In this document: piece after piece, positions 13,422 to 24,671 of the stretch
Layout of the letters: the number at the start of each line of letters is the position of its first letter
How positions within the stretch are numbered: the first letter of the stretch is position 1
Source: Pseudoneurospora amorphoporcata
Taxonomy: Eukaryota; Ascomycota; Sordariomycetes; Sordariales; Sordariaceae
NCBI GenBank assembly: GCA_033297205.1
Contig: MU859103.1
Span: 154,001-218,000 of the forward strand
DNA: 64,000 bases
Direction: 5' to 3'
The notes under the pieces: generated by a model
What the model was told of the DNA's origin: nothing
Database searches by the model: none
Seen by the model: the letters and a program-made list of their open reading frames with translations, nothing else
Translations under genes and position numbers: made by a program

Positions 13422-13457
13422 GAGGATTTCGGTTGGGTGGAGGATTTCGGTTGGGTG
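13422..13457. repeat. Two perfect copies of an 18-bp tandem repeat
   Basis: The unit GAGGATTTCGGTTGGGTG occurs twice in a row with no mismatch. No gene is associated. Confidence 0.85.
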
Positions 13458-16400
13458 CCTGGTAGACCTTCTTCCTTTGACCCAGCATTTGTCGGTTAAG
13501 TGGCTTGCAGTTCAAATGTGAGAGAGGGTGTGAATTGATCAAATCGGAAAACCTCCAGCACTTCCCATCTGCGAGTGGGGTCTGCCAGCTGCTCAAACGA
13601 CGCCAAGTTGATCCGAAGCTCTTGTGGAAAACACACCCAATGGAGGATCAAAATGGCCGCCCCAAATATCACCCAGATCGCATCTGTTGCGCAATCTGCT
13701 GACTGGCCGAGGGCGGGAAAGAGTGCGGTTCGCGTTGTGGTCGAGGTGGGCTCGTCGACTTCTCAGTGGGCGCATGGGACGCCTGCTGGACGCTGCGCTG
13801 TGGGAGTTGGAACTTGGCGCCGACAAAAAGTCAGACCCTTGCTTGCCCTTCTCCCCAGAGCTATTTCTGAAGCACGTTTCAGACTTTTAACTGGGTGGGA
13901 TTGGCATCGTGGCTGGGGACACGGTTCAGCACGGCCCCCTATGCAATGGTCGAATACCGGTATTCGCGGCAACACTTTTATTGGCTCGAGCAAACCTTGG
14001 ATTCTGGACATCCACCACAACAGAGGAGAGCGCCGAGAAATGACGAGATCCAGTCAGGCCGTTGAAATGCCTAGAAGCCTAGAATCGTATGGGCTTTTCA
14101 TCTCTTTGGCCTTGGCTTGTGGGAGATGACCTCGGTAGCATTGTAGGGCTATGGACCAGGCTGAGGTGCGCCGTGTTAGCAGAGACTAAGAAGCTGAAAG
14201 ACGTTCTCAATTAGGTACATTGTCCCATGGCGAATCCAATGTGATAACTGGAGAGGCATGATAATAGAGACATCCGATGAACACGGAGGCAGGTCTTAGA
14301 CAAACCGAGGAGGACACAGAGGGAAAACAGTAGAACCGGATCCAAAACCATGATTACCTCTGTTCTGTGCGACGCTAAGTGCCCGCGCCACTCGAGCATA
14401 TTGCCGCTTGGGTGCTTCCAGATTGAACGAGGCCACCGGGTTCGCCTCCAAAAGCAGGAACCGAGTCGGTTAAGTCGACTTTGACCATGCTGCCAAATAA
14501 ATCAGCCGCGGGACACGCAACGTGCGAGTCGTCGGGAGCCTGTGGTTACTTCCGAGAGTCGGGCTGGTTGCATACGACTATGGACAAGTTCTAGTTGGTG
14601 TAGAGTTTGAGTGAACTTGACTGTTCCCTTTCCCCGCGGAAGAGATGTCGTTTTGGATATCTCGGTGCAGATGCCGGGAAGGCAGTGACCAATGCTGTGC
14701 ATTTTCTAACTTGGCTTTTCTAACATTTCTAGCAGGTGCATTTTACATGCAAAGCATACCTTAGGTCCACCATTGTCCTGCCCGTCCACTACCCACCACA
14801 AACCTCGGGGATTCGATACTCGCGCCTGCAAAAGTTGAACGGGCACACGACTCGCAAGATGATCACCTCGTACGGTGTTACGCAACACCGCGAATTCCAC
14901 CATTATGCCGATGGATAGCCATAGAAAGAGCCGAACCGAGGGAGTAATCATGAGATTTCGCTCCAGTCAACTCCAAAAAGAAGTGGAAGCTGCCCCTGGG
15001 CCAAAGATCCAGAATTCCAGATCGCAACGTCGGGCCCCACTCTTGAGTAGGTGGGCAGGTGGCTCGTGCTTTTGCTGGTCATTAGCACCTTTATCACTGT
15101 CCAAATAACCTCAACCACCATTGAAACAACATCAAGTGTCCGGACATCACCAGACTACCCGCCGTGAAGTGTGTTAAAGAACTGCATTCGGTCGGATTAC
15201 TCTAATCTTCGATTCTGCCTTGTGTCTTTCGGAAAGTCCGAATGTTTTTGTACAGCAATTTGGAACACCAAAGAATATACCCTGCTCTCCATGCTAACAA
15301 ACAAAAAGAACAATGCCCATACACGTACTGTGTTATTGTAAGCATCCTTGGTACTTAGCACATATAGTTCGGAGGGGGTCCTATAAGATGCCTGCTGTAC
15401 CCTCAACTCATTTCCGAGAACGCGGAAATTGGGATGGTTCACGAACATGGAAGCGAGAACTTCCCCTGAAGAATATTCGGGTCATACCGTTCGTATGCCG
15501 TCTATTCAATCAGCTTTTCAGTCAAAGACTGGATCACAACTTCAGGAACACCAGAGACAAACGCGTAAATACGTTGCGACAAGTTCATCACTCGACAGGT
15601 GTTTATATAGCTGTTCTTTATAAGAGCGTTGAGACAAGACTGCATAAGACGAATACTTTTCACCGTAACTCTTCACTCTTCTTCGCTTCTTTTGACCGTG
15701 TATCGCTAGTGGGCAAACTTGAACTAGCCTTGCAAACGGAATGACAATGGAACATTTGCGAAAAGGCGTGGGCATCACCAAGCGTTCGAGAAGGTGAACA
15801 TCTCTGTTCAAAAAGTAATCACGGTATCATTACTAGCTTCCAATTTCCTCCATAGCGTTGACACCAGAAGCAAGCATCATAGAGTGACGTACTGTAGAGG
15901 TAGCAAACCAGATGGAGAAACCAAACACGGCGGATGAGGCTCTCGTCATTTTAAATATCGTTGACCGGCCCTTGCCATATAACCAACAGCGACAACGCAG
16001 CATCAACAACATCGTTATGCCGCCTCTATTCCGATGGTGGTTGTTCTTGAGCCCGCGATATCCTCAAGTCTCCGTAGTATATGTCATGGTATAGTACGCC
16101 ACTGTTTGCTCCACTTGAGCGTACGCCGCTGGATGCCGAAGCTGGAGGCTGTGGCCCACAGCTCTTTGGGCCGAGTCATGAAAAGAGTCCAGGTTGAATC
16201 CAGAGATTCACGTAGGACAACAAACAGCCGGCATGGCAAGGGAACGGGATGATACTTACAGCGTTGGGTACAAAGACCATCGAAGCTTCCATGATGCTAG
16301 TATGGAAAGAAAACCTAGCACCGACAACAAGTTGTTTTCTCACAGCGAAAGAGAGAAAAAAAGGGAGTAAGACGACGGTCGGTTCAGAGACATGCTCACC

Positions 16401-17259
16401 CCAGCTTGCATCCTGGCGAGCACGAGTGCCTACTGCCAGGGACCAGCCTATCAGCCCGAGTCACTTTTTTGTGGTCTGATATCCACGCCGGTTAATGCAA
16501 GCGGTGCTTGGATAGATGTACACCGTAAGACCAAAGCAGATCTATGGCCGCTCCCAGGTCTCTCCCGCAGCTGCCACCAGAATAACCCACGGACCTTCTC
16601 GCGGTCCCAGTTGCCGCTCCTCCAAAAAGGTGACGATGGATCTGGACTTGAAAGTTGCCATCGGTCGCCCTCCACCATATTAGAGAGCCTGCTCTTCTGT
16701 GCAGGTAAAAAGTGTTGGAGATAAATTCGCCGTACAAAAGTCTTTGCTGTCCTTCCACCGGGTTCCCCTCTTAGCGCGCGTGATAGACACTCGCTATGTT
16801 GAGCAGGAATGAGTTGTTCCGCGCTTGGACAATAGACTACTTGTGAATGTTGGATTCCATTCAGGTACCTTGCCTGAATGCACCATTTACTTGCTGTAGC
16901 TGTGGGCGTTGACAGGTTGGGCCCTTGTCACCACGCCTCGATGGGCCTTTCCTTCCTGTCTGTGACGGACAAGAAGAATAGAATGTTGACATTCGCTATG
17001 TTCTGTCATCGGGTGTCGGCGATTTGCCTATTATTGCCGCATGCCCCAACTCGTCGCCTGTCTGCTGTTAGTGCTGCAACCTGGGCTCATAGCATGGGCA
17101 GCTTCGATAGGCTACAACCCTCTGGTGAGGAGAGCATAGCACAGCGAGCCACAGCAATAGCAGCCATATCCATCCACTTAGATAGCACACCCTGGTCTGG
17201 CCTTCCCACTCTGGTTGGAGACTTGGGGCCCCAAGCGAGAGAAAATCATTAAACCCCGT

Positions 17260-18710
17260 TGTTCGCCCATCCCCCTCTTCGCTCCCTCTTGCTCCTCCTT
17301 CTCGTCGACCACTTTTCTTGACTTTTCCTCTCTTTTCCTTTTCAAGACTTCTTCAACCCTCCTTTTCCCTTTTCTGTTTCTGTTGCAGGAGGACCTCCCT
17401 ACTTCGCACGGCCTTTTTCCCTGCATCACCGCAAAGCAGGCACTACCGAGTAGACCTGTCTTGGAGCTGGCTAGCTGCACTCGCTGCGCGCACGCACTTT
17501 CCCCAAGACGCTCTCTCCTTTTTCCACTTGCTGGACTCACCACCCACCCACGAAGCATCGATTCACAAGTCGACCACATCCTCCCAAGTGGAAGTTCCAA
17601 CCTCCAACCAGGGGCCGCAGATACCGCACCCAATCTCCAGCAGCATTCCCCTCCGCTCTCCGCCGTCCCGTCGCTGCTCCCCACACAACCCCGGAAAGAC
17701 CGACCGTAATCATTCCTTGGGTCAGCACTGTTCCAATCTAAGTGGAAGCGACAAGACTTTTGCCTCTTTCCTCCTTCCACCACATTCATCACCACACGGA
17801 GGACGCTCAACATCTCGCTGTCTGATCACCCGGCCATCTTTGGGAGAATCGTGTTGATTGGTTTCGTTTCGTTCGCACCACCGCTGCAAGGAAGAAAAGA
17901 AGAAGGAAATTGTCAGGCTTAATTCACTTCAACCTCCACCAATCGTTTCTTGTTCCGTTGTACACGACGGTCAGGTCTCCGGCATTTAGGCCCGGCACGC
18001 ACCCGATCTTCCCACCTCCTCCACCGGCCGACCACGACATCGCCCAACGGCTTACTCGAACAATAACCCCGTCGCGGCTGCTCCCGGAGTGCATTGTCGA
18101 CGACAACCCGAACCTGCGCATTCTCCCGCGTGGACGATTCATTGTACAAGCAGGTCAAAAACGCCTTTCCCGTCAGCGCCCTGGCTGGTTCTGGTTCCTT
18201 TTTCGCCTTCTTCTACATACACCGCCCTTGAGGCCGACAGTCGAAGGTCTCGCACTTTGATATCGTTCGCTTGAAGGCGCTTGGGTTGAATCGCATCTTT
18301 TGCTTCCTTCCACTGTATCGCGGGCTGGTCTCGGATTACGAAAACGCAAAAGACAAAGACACGACAACGCATACACACATAACGGCGAAAGCGATTTCTT
18401 ACCAGTCGCCTCTTCCCCCCCCCAAGAAACATAAATAGATATACAGAGGCAGCGCCTCCCACCCCCCCCTTTCGCATCCCACGACGATCGCTTCATTTGG
18501 CGATAGTCTTGCTTCGCCGCATCTCAGCTCTCTTTGGGTCGCGTTGACGCTACCCACTGCACTATCTATATCACTCCTCGCTTGCGCCACAAGCGACTGC
18601 AGATCGAGACATCGTTCCCGGTCCATCGCAATATAGAATCACAGACGATCCGTGGTTTACGACGACACTCGTCGCGACATTCTGTTATCAAGGACGTTTT
18701 CGAGCTTGGA
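17260..18710 (+). promoter_or_regulatory. Probable ste12 promoter and long pyrimidine-rich 5' leader
   Basis: From about 17260 the plus strand becomes strongly C/T-rich with long TTCC and CTCC stretches, then C-runs near 18415 and 18465, ending at the ste12 start. Such tracts are typical of core promoters and leaders of filamentous fungi. Several upstream ATGs open short frames of low-complexity composition that look like untranslated leader. The exact transcription start and any leader intron cannot be placed by eye. Confidence 0.45.
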
Positions 18711-21122
18711 ATGTATTCTTCGCAGCATGCCAATATGGCTGCCGCTTCGCAAAAACCCGAGACCTTCATGCTGAGCACTGAGGCCCAGCAAGCACTTCCG
18801 CATGACGCCCAGGTAGCTCTGCAGCAGGTTGATAACCGTACGTACATGAATGTGCTTCCTTGATATGTGTAACTCTGCTAATACTAGCTTTTCTCGCCGA
18901 TTAGTCAAGTATTTCCTCATTTCCGCGCCCGTCGACTGGCAACCAGACCAATACATCCGGAGGTTCCTTTTGCCCACCGGCGAGTATGTGTCTTGCGTGC
19001 TATGGAACAACCTCTTCCACATCTCCGGTACCGATATTGTGAGGTGCCTGTCTTTCCGCTTTCAGGCTTTCGGCCGTCCCGTGAAGAACTCAAAGAAGTT
19101 TGAGGAAGGTATCTTCTCGGATTTGCGTAACCTGAAGGCGGGAAGCGATGCCTCCCTCGAAGAACCCAAGAGCCCTTTCTTGGACTTCCTGTACAAGAAC
19201 AACTGCATCCGAACGCAGAAGAAGCAAAAGGTGTTCTTCTGGTACAGCGTGCCCCACGACAGGCTCTTCCTTGATGCGCTCGAGAGAGACCTCAAGAGGG
19301 AGAAGATGGGCCAGGAGGCGACAACGGTTGCCGTTAGCGAGCCTGCCTTGTCCTTCCAGTATGACTCTTCTCAGTCGCTCTTCGAGTCTCTCACTAAGGC
19401 CCAGCAGGCCAACTCCTCTTCCTTTCCGGCCCAGCAACTAGCCTTTCAGTCCCAGTCCACCTCGCCCATCTTGCGCGCGGCCGACTCGATGCCTCCCCCT
19501 CAAATGATGCAGCCAATGCCATCGCAGATGATGCAGCCAATGGGACAGAACATGGGACAGCAAATGTCTCAACCCATGTCCCAGCCCATGTCCCAGTCAA
19601 TGGCCCCTCTATCCGATGGTTTGGAGGCCATGGTCTCCTACGGAGCGATGACGATGGGGCCCGCGATGACCTGCCCTCAGCCAATGGTCAAGCGAGAACC
19701 TGATTATGGTCGTGTTCAGTATACCCAGAATGGCGTGCCCATCACACAGGTGCACCAGCGACACGCTTCCATGCCTGCGTATGGTCTGGAGTGCTCGCCC
19801 GCCCCATCATTCGTCTCTTCGCACTTTGAAGACTACAGCCAGAGAGGACTCTCTTTTGAGCCCTTGACGCCTCCTCACCAGCAAATGGGTGTTATGGGTG
19901 AGCCCGCCTATATTGCCAATGAGGAGACTGGTCTCTATACTGCCATTCCCGATCACCTCAATGCTGGTGCCCTCAATGGCATGATCCAGCTTCCGCCATC
20001 CAATCTCGCGGCCCCGTCGTACCCCCGCTCATACGGATCTAGCAGCATGTCCCAGGGCCCTTCTAGAGGGTACTCTCCCATGGCCGCCTACACAGTGATC
20101 GAGGGTTCGCCAACCTACAAGCAAAGGAGGAGGCGCTCTTCCATTCCCCCATCAGTTCTGTCTGCTACGACAGCAATTGCAGCGGGCACTCCTGCGGTGT
20201 ACAAGCCATCGGATCTCCGGAGGTCCGTGTCTGCCTCTGTTGGTCCCGTGGCTGAGGGTGATGAGTCTGCAGACAACTCTCCCCCCGGGTTGACGTACAG
20301 CAACCCTGCGATCAACATGGCCCGCCAGCAGCATCACGAGATGCTCGAGCTTTCGAGGCATGGTACGCCCTTGTCCACTGTCGAGAGCAGCCCTGCGCTC
20401 AACCCTATGAATCTTCCCATGGGGCAGAACTACGGCCCGCTCAACGATGATGAGCTTGCTCCTATGAGCGAGCGGCAGATGTCTCAGGGTCACCCCGGTG
20501 TGATCCGTCGCGCTCGTTCTGCCACAGTCTCAGAACTTGGTCCTTATCCCCAGAAGTCGCACTCTTGCCCCATTCCCTCATGCGGTCGTGTCTTCAAGCG
20601 TTTAGAACACCTTAAGAGGTAAGACTAGAGCTAATCCTTTCGATACCCTGCCCTTCTGTCGCAGTTCTAACCTGGCCTTTTTCTTTTAGACACGTGAGGA
20701 CACACACACAAGAGAGACCCTACGTCTGTTCATACTGCCAAAAGGCCTTTTCCCGATCAGACAACCTAGCACAGTATGCATCCTCCTTTCCAATTTCGTA
20801 CACCTCAGCACACATCAGTTGCTCAAGAGGGACGTTGAACAACGATACTGACCGATATTTCTTTAGGCACAAGCGTACACACGATCGCGGCGACGGTTCT
20901 GAGGGTACCTCGGCCCTCTCTGGCGAGGAGGAAGAAGAGTACTCCTCGCCAACATCCGAGGGCGGTTACGTCCACGGCTCGGGGGCACCTAGCAACGGCA
21001 ACAGCTCGACACCTCAGTCAACCATGTACAACAACCTCCAGACGCTGAGCATGCCCATGACAATAAGCGAGCCCCAGCCAATCAATACAGGCGAGATGAT
21101 GCGAAACGAGCTAGAGTTCTAG
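18711..21122 (+). CDS. ste12: Ste12-like transcription factor (STE domain plus two C2H2 zinc fingers)
   Basis: Exons are 18711-18837, 18905-20618, 20690-20773 and 20867-21122, giving 726 residues. The STE DNA-binding domain begins just after intron 1 (residues about 43-160: KYFLISAPVDWQPDQYIRRF onward). Two C2H2 fingers lie near the C-terminus, residues about 597-619 and 627-647, both interrupted by introns. The two-finger form is the filamentous-fungal type; budding yeast Ste12 lacks the fingers. In known relatives it is the nuclear target of the pheromone/filamentation MAP kinase pathway (pp-1 in Neurospora) and controls mating, fusion and hyphal behaviour. Residues around 260-300 are Met/Gln/Pro-rich, and Ser/Pro dipeptides that could be MAPK sites are scattered. 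The start is the first ATG giving the conserved frame. The 84-nt third exon is symmetric (phase 2 on both sides), allowing in-frame skipping. Confidence 0.95.
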
Positions 21123-21478
21123 GGTTTGAGCAGTCTTCTAGGCGAGGACTGACTGTATATGTGTGTTTGTTGTACAATCAAAACCGCCGGTGGTCATGAC
21201 GGGAGCGTTTCATGTTTGGCTTTGGTCTGTTTTTGTTATATATCCGGATGGGCATGGGGGATTAGGTCTGGCATCATCACGGCTTATGAGTCAGCCTTTT
21301 TCAGGTGAAGGCGAAAGACTAGATTTTTTTTTTTACTTCTTGTTTTCTCTGGTTGGATGGCTATCCATGACCAAAAGGGGGAGGGGTCTCTTACGGGTTT
21401 TGTAGGAAAACCTCACGGGGGCCCTGCATTTTCTTGTCATTTACTCTTCCACTCTTCTCTCTCGATTTGAAACTTTTC

Positions 21479-21543
<65 letters not shown>

Positions 21544-22886
21544 TTTTGTATGTCATGCCTGTTAGTCATGGCAAAATGACAGGTGGAAACATGGTTTATG
21601 AACGAACAAGCGTTGTCCGCATGCATGACCGTTTATATGTGCCTGATGTGGTTTGTGAAAGCATGAAGTGGCTATCTACCTAAGCTGGAAGTAAGGTTAG
21701 CTTAGCTACAGCGGTAGAAGAGAGCTCACGTCGGGCCGCGCCGAGGAAAGCAAGGTCCTTGCGGACAGCTTATCGTTTCTCAAACGTCACGCCAAAAAGA
21801 AAGGAAACTGCCCGAGCCTATGAGTTGAAAGAATTGCGAGCACTGAACCATCGGACAATGGATACGGTACACTGGCGGGACGGGCCGAGACGTGTGTTGC
21901 TGTGCTGGTGTATCTTTCGTGCCAAGTTGGACAGGCAATGAGTGGGCGGATGCGGGGTGAAAGAATGGATGAAAGAGATGGAATACGCAGGTGGAAGGTA
22001 CGTGGCGGAAGATGGTGCGACGGCCACCGGACAAAATCACAATGGATGGGTTCAAGGAGTAACGCATTCTCTACGAAGCTTCCACCGAGGGATGTTTGCG
22101 ATCCGTGGTAGGTGGTTGGGGATGTTGTTTTTGATCTGGGTAACTGATAAGGGCCATGTCATACATCGGCTCACAGTCGAAATCTTTCACGTAACTGGTG
22201 TCTCTACAAGCAACAAATATCAACGCTCGAACATCATGGGAAACAAGAAATCATATATCGTCCCCAGTTACTGGACGAACTAAAATCCTGGAATGTTGTC
22301 CAATGTGAATAAATGTCTTATATTGAATAACATCCTATTAAGATTCAGTATAAAGACGAAGAATATTGGGAGACACGAGTACCTTAAATGCTCGCCAAAG
22401 CAACGCCGGACACTCGACCACAGCTTAATAACCGCGCTTGGTTCTGAGATCAAGTTCCTGGCATACCAGTTGCATATGCAGCTCTTGCTGTAGATATCAA
22501 TTCTTTTCTTCCGGATCATGCACGTCGTACTTCGCATGCGTGGCGATGTGTATATATGTCCGCTGCGATGTTCCGGAAACCCGCATCTGCAATTTCAGAT
22601 ATTCTAACGGCGCATTGCTGTCATGCATTTCTTTGTCCTGTTCTTTTCTTTTATTTAACGAGTCTTATCTCATTCCGTTATTACTCTCTAACTTTCCACT
22701 TGACGTAAATAAATATTAACCAGGACCTAAACCAGCATAGCAACTTCCATTGAGTGAGTATAAATGCGTCCAACCACCTCGAAATAAGCCACAACCCTAA
22801 TTTCTCTTAACCTTCTAGTCCCTCCACCAGCTCGAATAATCACCATTACCAGAATCATCAACCTCATCGTCATAACCACCGTCAAG
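21123..22886. other. Spacer between ste12 and the CFEM gene
   Basis: It holds the ste12 3' region with a long T-tract (21482-21542), then an AT-richer stretch (about 22270-22720) with no coherent ORF. The last 150 nt before 22887 are C/T-rich and probably the CFEM promoter/leader. Confidence 0.5.
21482..21542. repeat. Poly-T tract of about 61 nt
   Basis: An uninterrupted T-run about 360 nt downstream of the ste12 stop, in its probable 3' UTR or flank. Its exact length is likely unstable between isolates and assemblies. Confidence 0.9.
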
Positions 22887-23726
22887 ATGCCCTCCTTACA
22901 CCCCATCGAAATCCGCTTCTTTCCCCGCCTCCCCCGAATCTCCCCCTGGTCCATCCTCTGTGGTCTCTTATTCTCCGCTCTATTGTCTACCTCCCTGTCC
23001 TCCTACTTCTTCCCCTTCCTCCTCCGGCCCGCCGCTCCCGACAACGTCCGGGGCGACATCATCGAGACGTCCGTAGCCAGAGATCCGAACTGGAACTCGA
23101 CCGCATCGCCCACATCGCCGGGAACGACATCGCCCCCCGCTCCTCCCTCCTAGATCGCCGGCAAAACCCCGACGACCGCCTCGACGAAGGCGGCTTCCCA
23201 CATTTCGGCGACGACCTCGCCGAATCCCGGCTCTCCAACAGCGTCAACGTCTGGGAGCAACCGATACGTACAAGACGTCATCTCGTTTCCCCTGGGCGAG
23301 GTGAACGATATCCCGGGCGTGTTCGCGGCCTGTGCAAGGCCTTGCATGAAAAAGGCCGTGGAGCTGAACACCGACTGCGAAGACCCGCTGGATCTCGAGT
23401 GCACGTGTCGGCCCGAGGTGGGGGCGGTGGTTGGGGCGGCGGGCGGTGGGTGTTGTTGGCAGGCTTGTGGGGGGGGGGTGGCTGGGATTTTGTGAGTCTT
23501 CTGTTCTTTTCCCCTTTTCCATGTTGTTTTTTCTGTTTTTTTCTGCGTCGGTTCGTTCGTTCGTTCGTTCGTTCCTTCCTTCCTTTCGTCATTCCTCCCC
23601 TCGCTCCTTCTTCCTTTCATCTCGTTTTTGTTTCGGCTGTTACGGTATTGTGATCATGAAACTAATGGAACATACAATAACAGATGGCGCCCATGCTGGA
23701 ACGAAGACAGGCCGTTACATTACTGA
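22887..23726 (+). CDS. Small CFEM-domain membrane or secreted protein (structure uncertain, internal TAG)
   Basis: Best model: exons 22887-23045, 23154-23491 and 23684-23726, 179 residues. A hydrophobic segment (residues about 20-45) may be a signal anchor, followed by a Ser/Thr/Pro-rich linker. The CFEM signature has eight cysteines at about 113, 117, 128, 136, 138, 153, 154 and 158, in the family spacing C-x3-C, C-x7-C-x-C and CC-x3-C. An Asp three residues before the fourth Cys matches the axial haem ligand of known haem-binding CFEM proteins. The last intron is well formed (GTGAGT donor, CTAAT branch, ACAG acceptor). The first is doubtful: without it a TAG at 23151-23153 breaks the frame, and the only frame-keeping donor is a weak GTCCGG at 23046. 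It could be a pseudogene or a nonsense allele instead. Confidence 0.6.
23551..23586. repeat. GTTC/CTTC tetranucleotide microsatellite inside the CFEM intron
   Basis: Six GTTC units followed by CTTC-type units lie within the predicted 192-nt last intron of the CFEM gene. Confidence 0.85.
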
Positions 23727-23828
23727 GAAGCGGTTCCTATATCCCGTCCGTTGTCTGTCATCGTCGTCACGTCCAAGATTCTCGTCGTACTTACAAAAAA
23801 ACACTGCCCGTCAACGAGCATCATTAAA

Positions 23829-23860
23829 GACCAAGACCAAGACCAAGACCAGGACCAGGA
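23829..23860. repeat. Hexamer repeat, unit GACCAA/GACCAG
   Basis: About five tandem six-base units just downstream of the predicted CFEM stop, probably in its 3' UTR. Confidence 0.8.
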
Positions 23861-23952
23861 CAACAACGGAAACAATGAACAACAACGATCATGACACACA
23901 AGGCAACTTCAATATCTAACCAAATCCAGTCAGCTCGCACCTGCTAGATGCC

Positions 23953-24008
23953 GGCAAGCGTACACTGTCCCAGGCAGTGCGTAAGCACCTGCCAGCCCGG
24001 CGCTTGCC
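23953..24008. other. Strong two-tier hairpin with a GTAA loop
   Basis: Outer arms GGCAAGCG (23953-23960) and CGCTTGCC (24001-24008) pair perfectly. Inside, GGCAGTGC and GCACCTGCC (23973-23993) form eight pairs with one bulged C around a GTAA tetraloop of the GNRA class. It could be an RNA structure at the CFEM 3' end or part of the downstream RNA gene. No known RNA family was recognised. Confidence 0.55.
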
Positions 24009-24040
24009 CTTCTTCTTCCACTTGGGCCTTATAAGGTCCT

Positions 24041-24211
24041 ACTTTGGCACCCCTCAGTAACTGATATCCCTCGCACCAAAGTAATGATTCCACCGTCGTG
24101 GTCTAGCGGTGTGTGGGGGCGGGGCCAGATAAACATTGCTCGTTGCGTGTGTCTTCAAGAGTGGACGGGTTCGACCCTGCTCTGGGCCGTTGAGCTTTTT
24201 GGTCTTTTTTT
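24041..24211 (+). ncRNA. Candidate RNA polymerase III gene (tRNA-like control boxes, unknown RNA)
   Basis: A TATA-like CCTTATAAGG lies at about 24027-24036. Then come a 7-bp hairpin (ACTTTGG 24041-24047 with CCAAAGT 24076-24082), a perfect A-box match TGGTCTAGCGG (24099-24109), a near-perfect B-box GGTTCGACCC (24168-24177), and T-runs (24196-24200, 24205-24211) that fit Pol III termination. The seven bases before the A-box also look like a tRNA 5' acceptor strand. However, the T-stem and a 3' acceptor partner do not pair, so this is not a canonical tRNA. It may be a degraded tRNA, a tRNA-headed SINE, or another structured Pol III RNA. Confidence 0.5.
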
Positions 24212-24671
24212 AAACCTCCTTTTGGGCTTGCGCATTGAGATCTATCAATCAGTATTTGAAGTGTGTTTTTCTGGGAAGGAAAAGTTATTTACTAAGGCAA
24301 TATCTGCTTAGCTGTCTCCGATCTTGAGATCATTTCGGTGTTCTCTCTACCTCTAAGCAAGTGGTAAATATCACGGCGCTCGCATGACCACTTCGGTCCT
24401 TTTGGTGTGATTACGGGTTGTGGCCAAGTCTTGTCCAGCAACTTGTTGCCCTCAATGCCACGAGCAAGGTGAGGTGGAAGTCGATACCTTATGCAAGAAT
24501 ATATTCATGAAGGGTGAAAAGCAAACGCTATTCCCATGCAATCATGTTGATATGTGACAACAGACAAAAGACTTGTTCTTTCCAAACCGTTTTACCCAGT
24601 TCGCTTTTCCCATCCTTTGCTCTCCTTTTTTCTACTTCCTTTTTGTTTTTCTTTTCTCATTCATCGTCCCC

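Larger units (their letters stand above)
10788..17259. other. Gene-sparse spacer upstream of ste12
   Basis: About 6.5 kb with only scattered small ORFs that overlap on both strands and lack recognisable domains. It contains short tandem repeats (11391-11424, 13422-13457) and T-runs. It may be the distal regulatory region of ste12 or carry non-coding transcripts, but nothing in the sequence proves either. Confidence 0.45.

Noticed and set aside
13575..14129. 184-codon plus-strand ORF in the gene-sparse region
   Set aside because: Its translation has no domain or repeat pattern, and other frames overlap it on both strands.
17215..17857. Plus-strand ORFs of 164 and 179 codons upstream of ste12
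   Set aside because: Low-complexity Ser/Pro/Phe/His translation of a pyrimidine-rich leader. They overlap each other in different frames.
24092..24180. Functional tRNA gene at the A-box/B-box pair
   Set aside because: The T-stem does not pair and no 3' acceptor strand complements the 5' seven bases, so it was kept only as a tRNA-like Pol III candidate.
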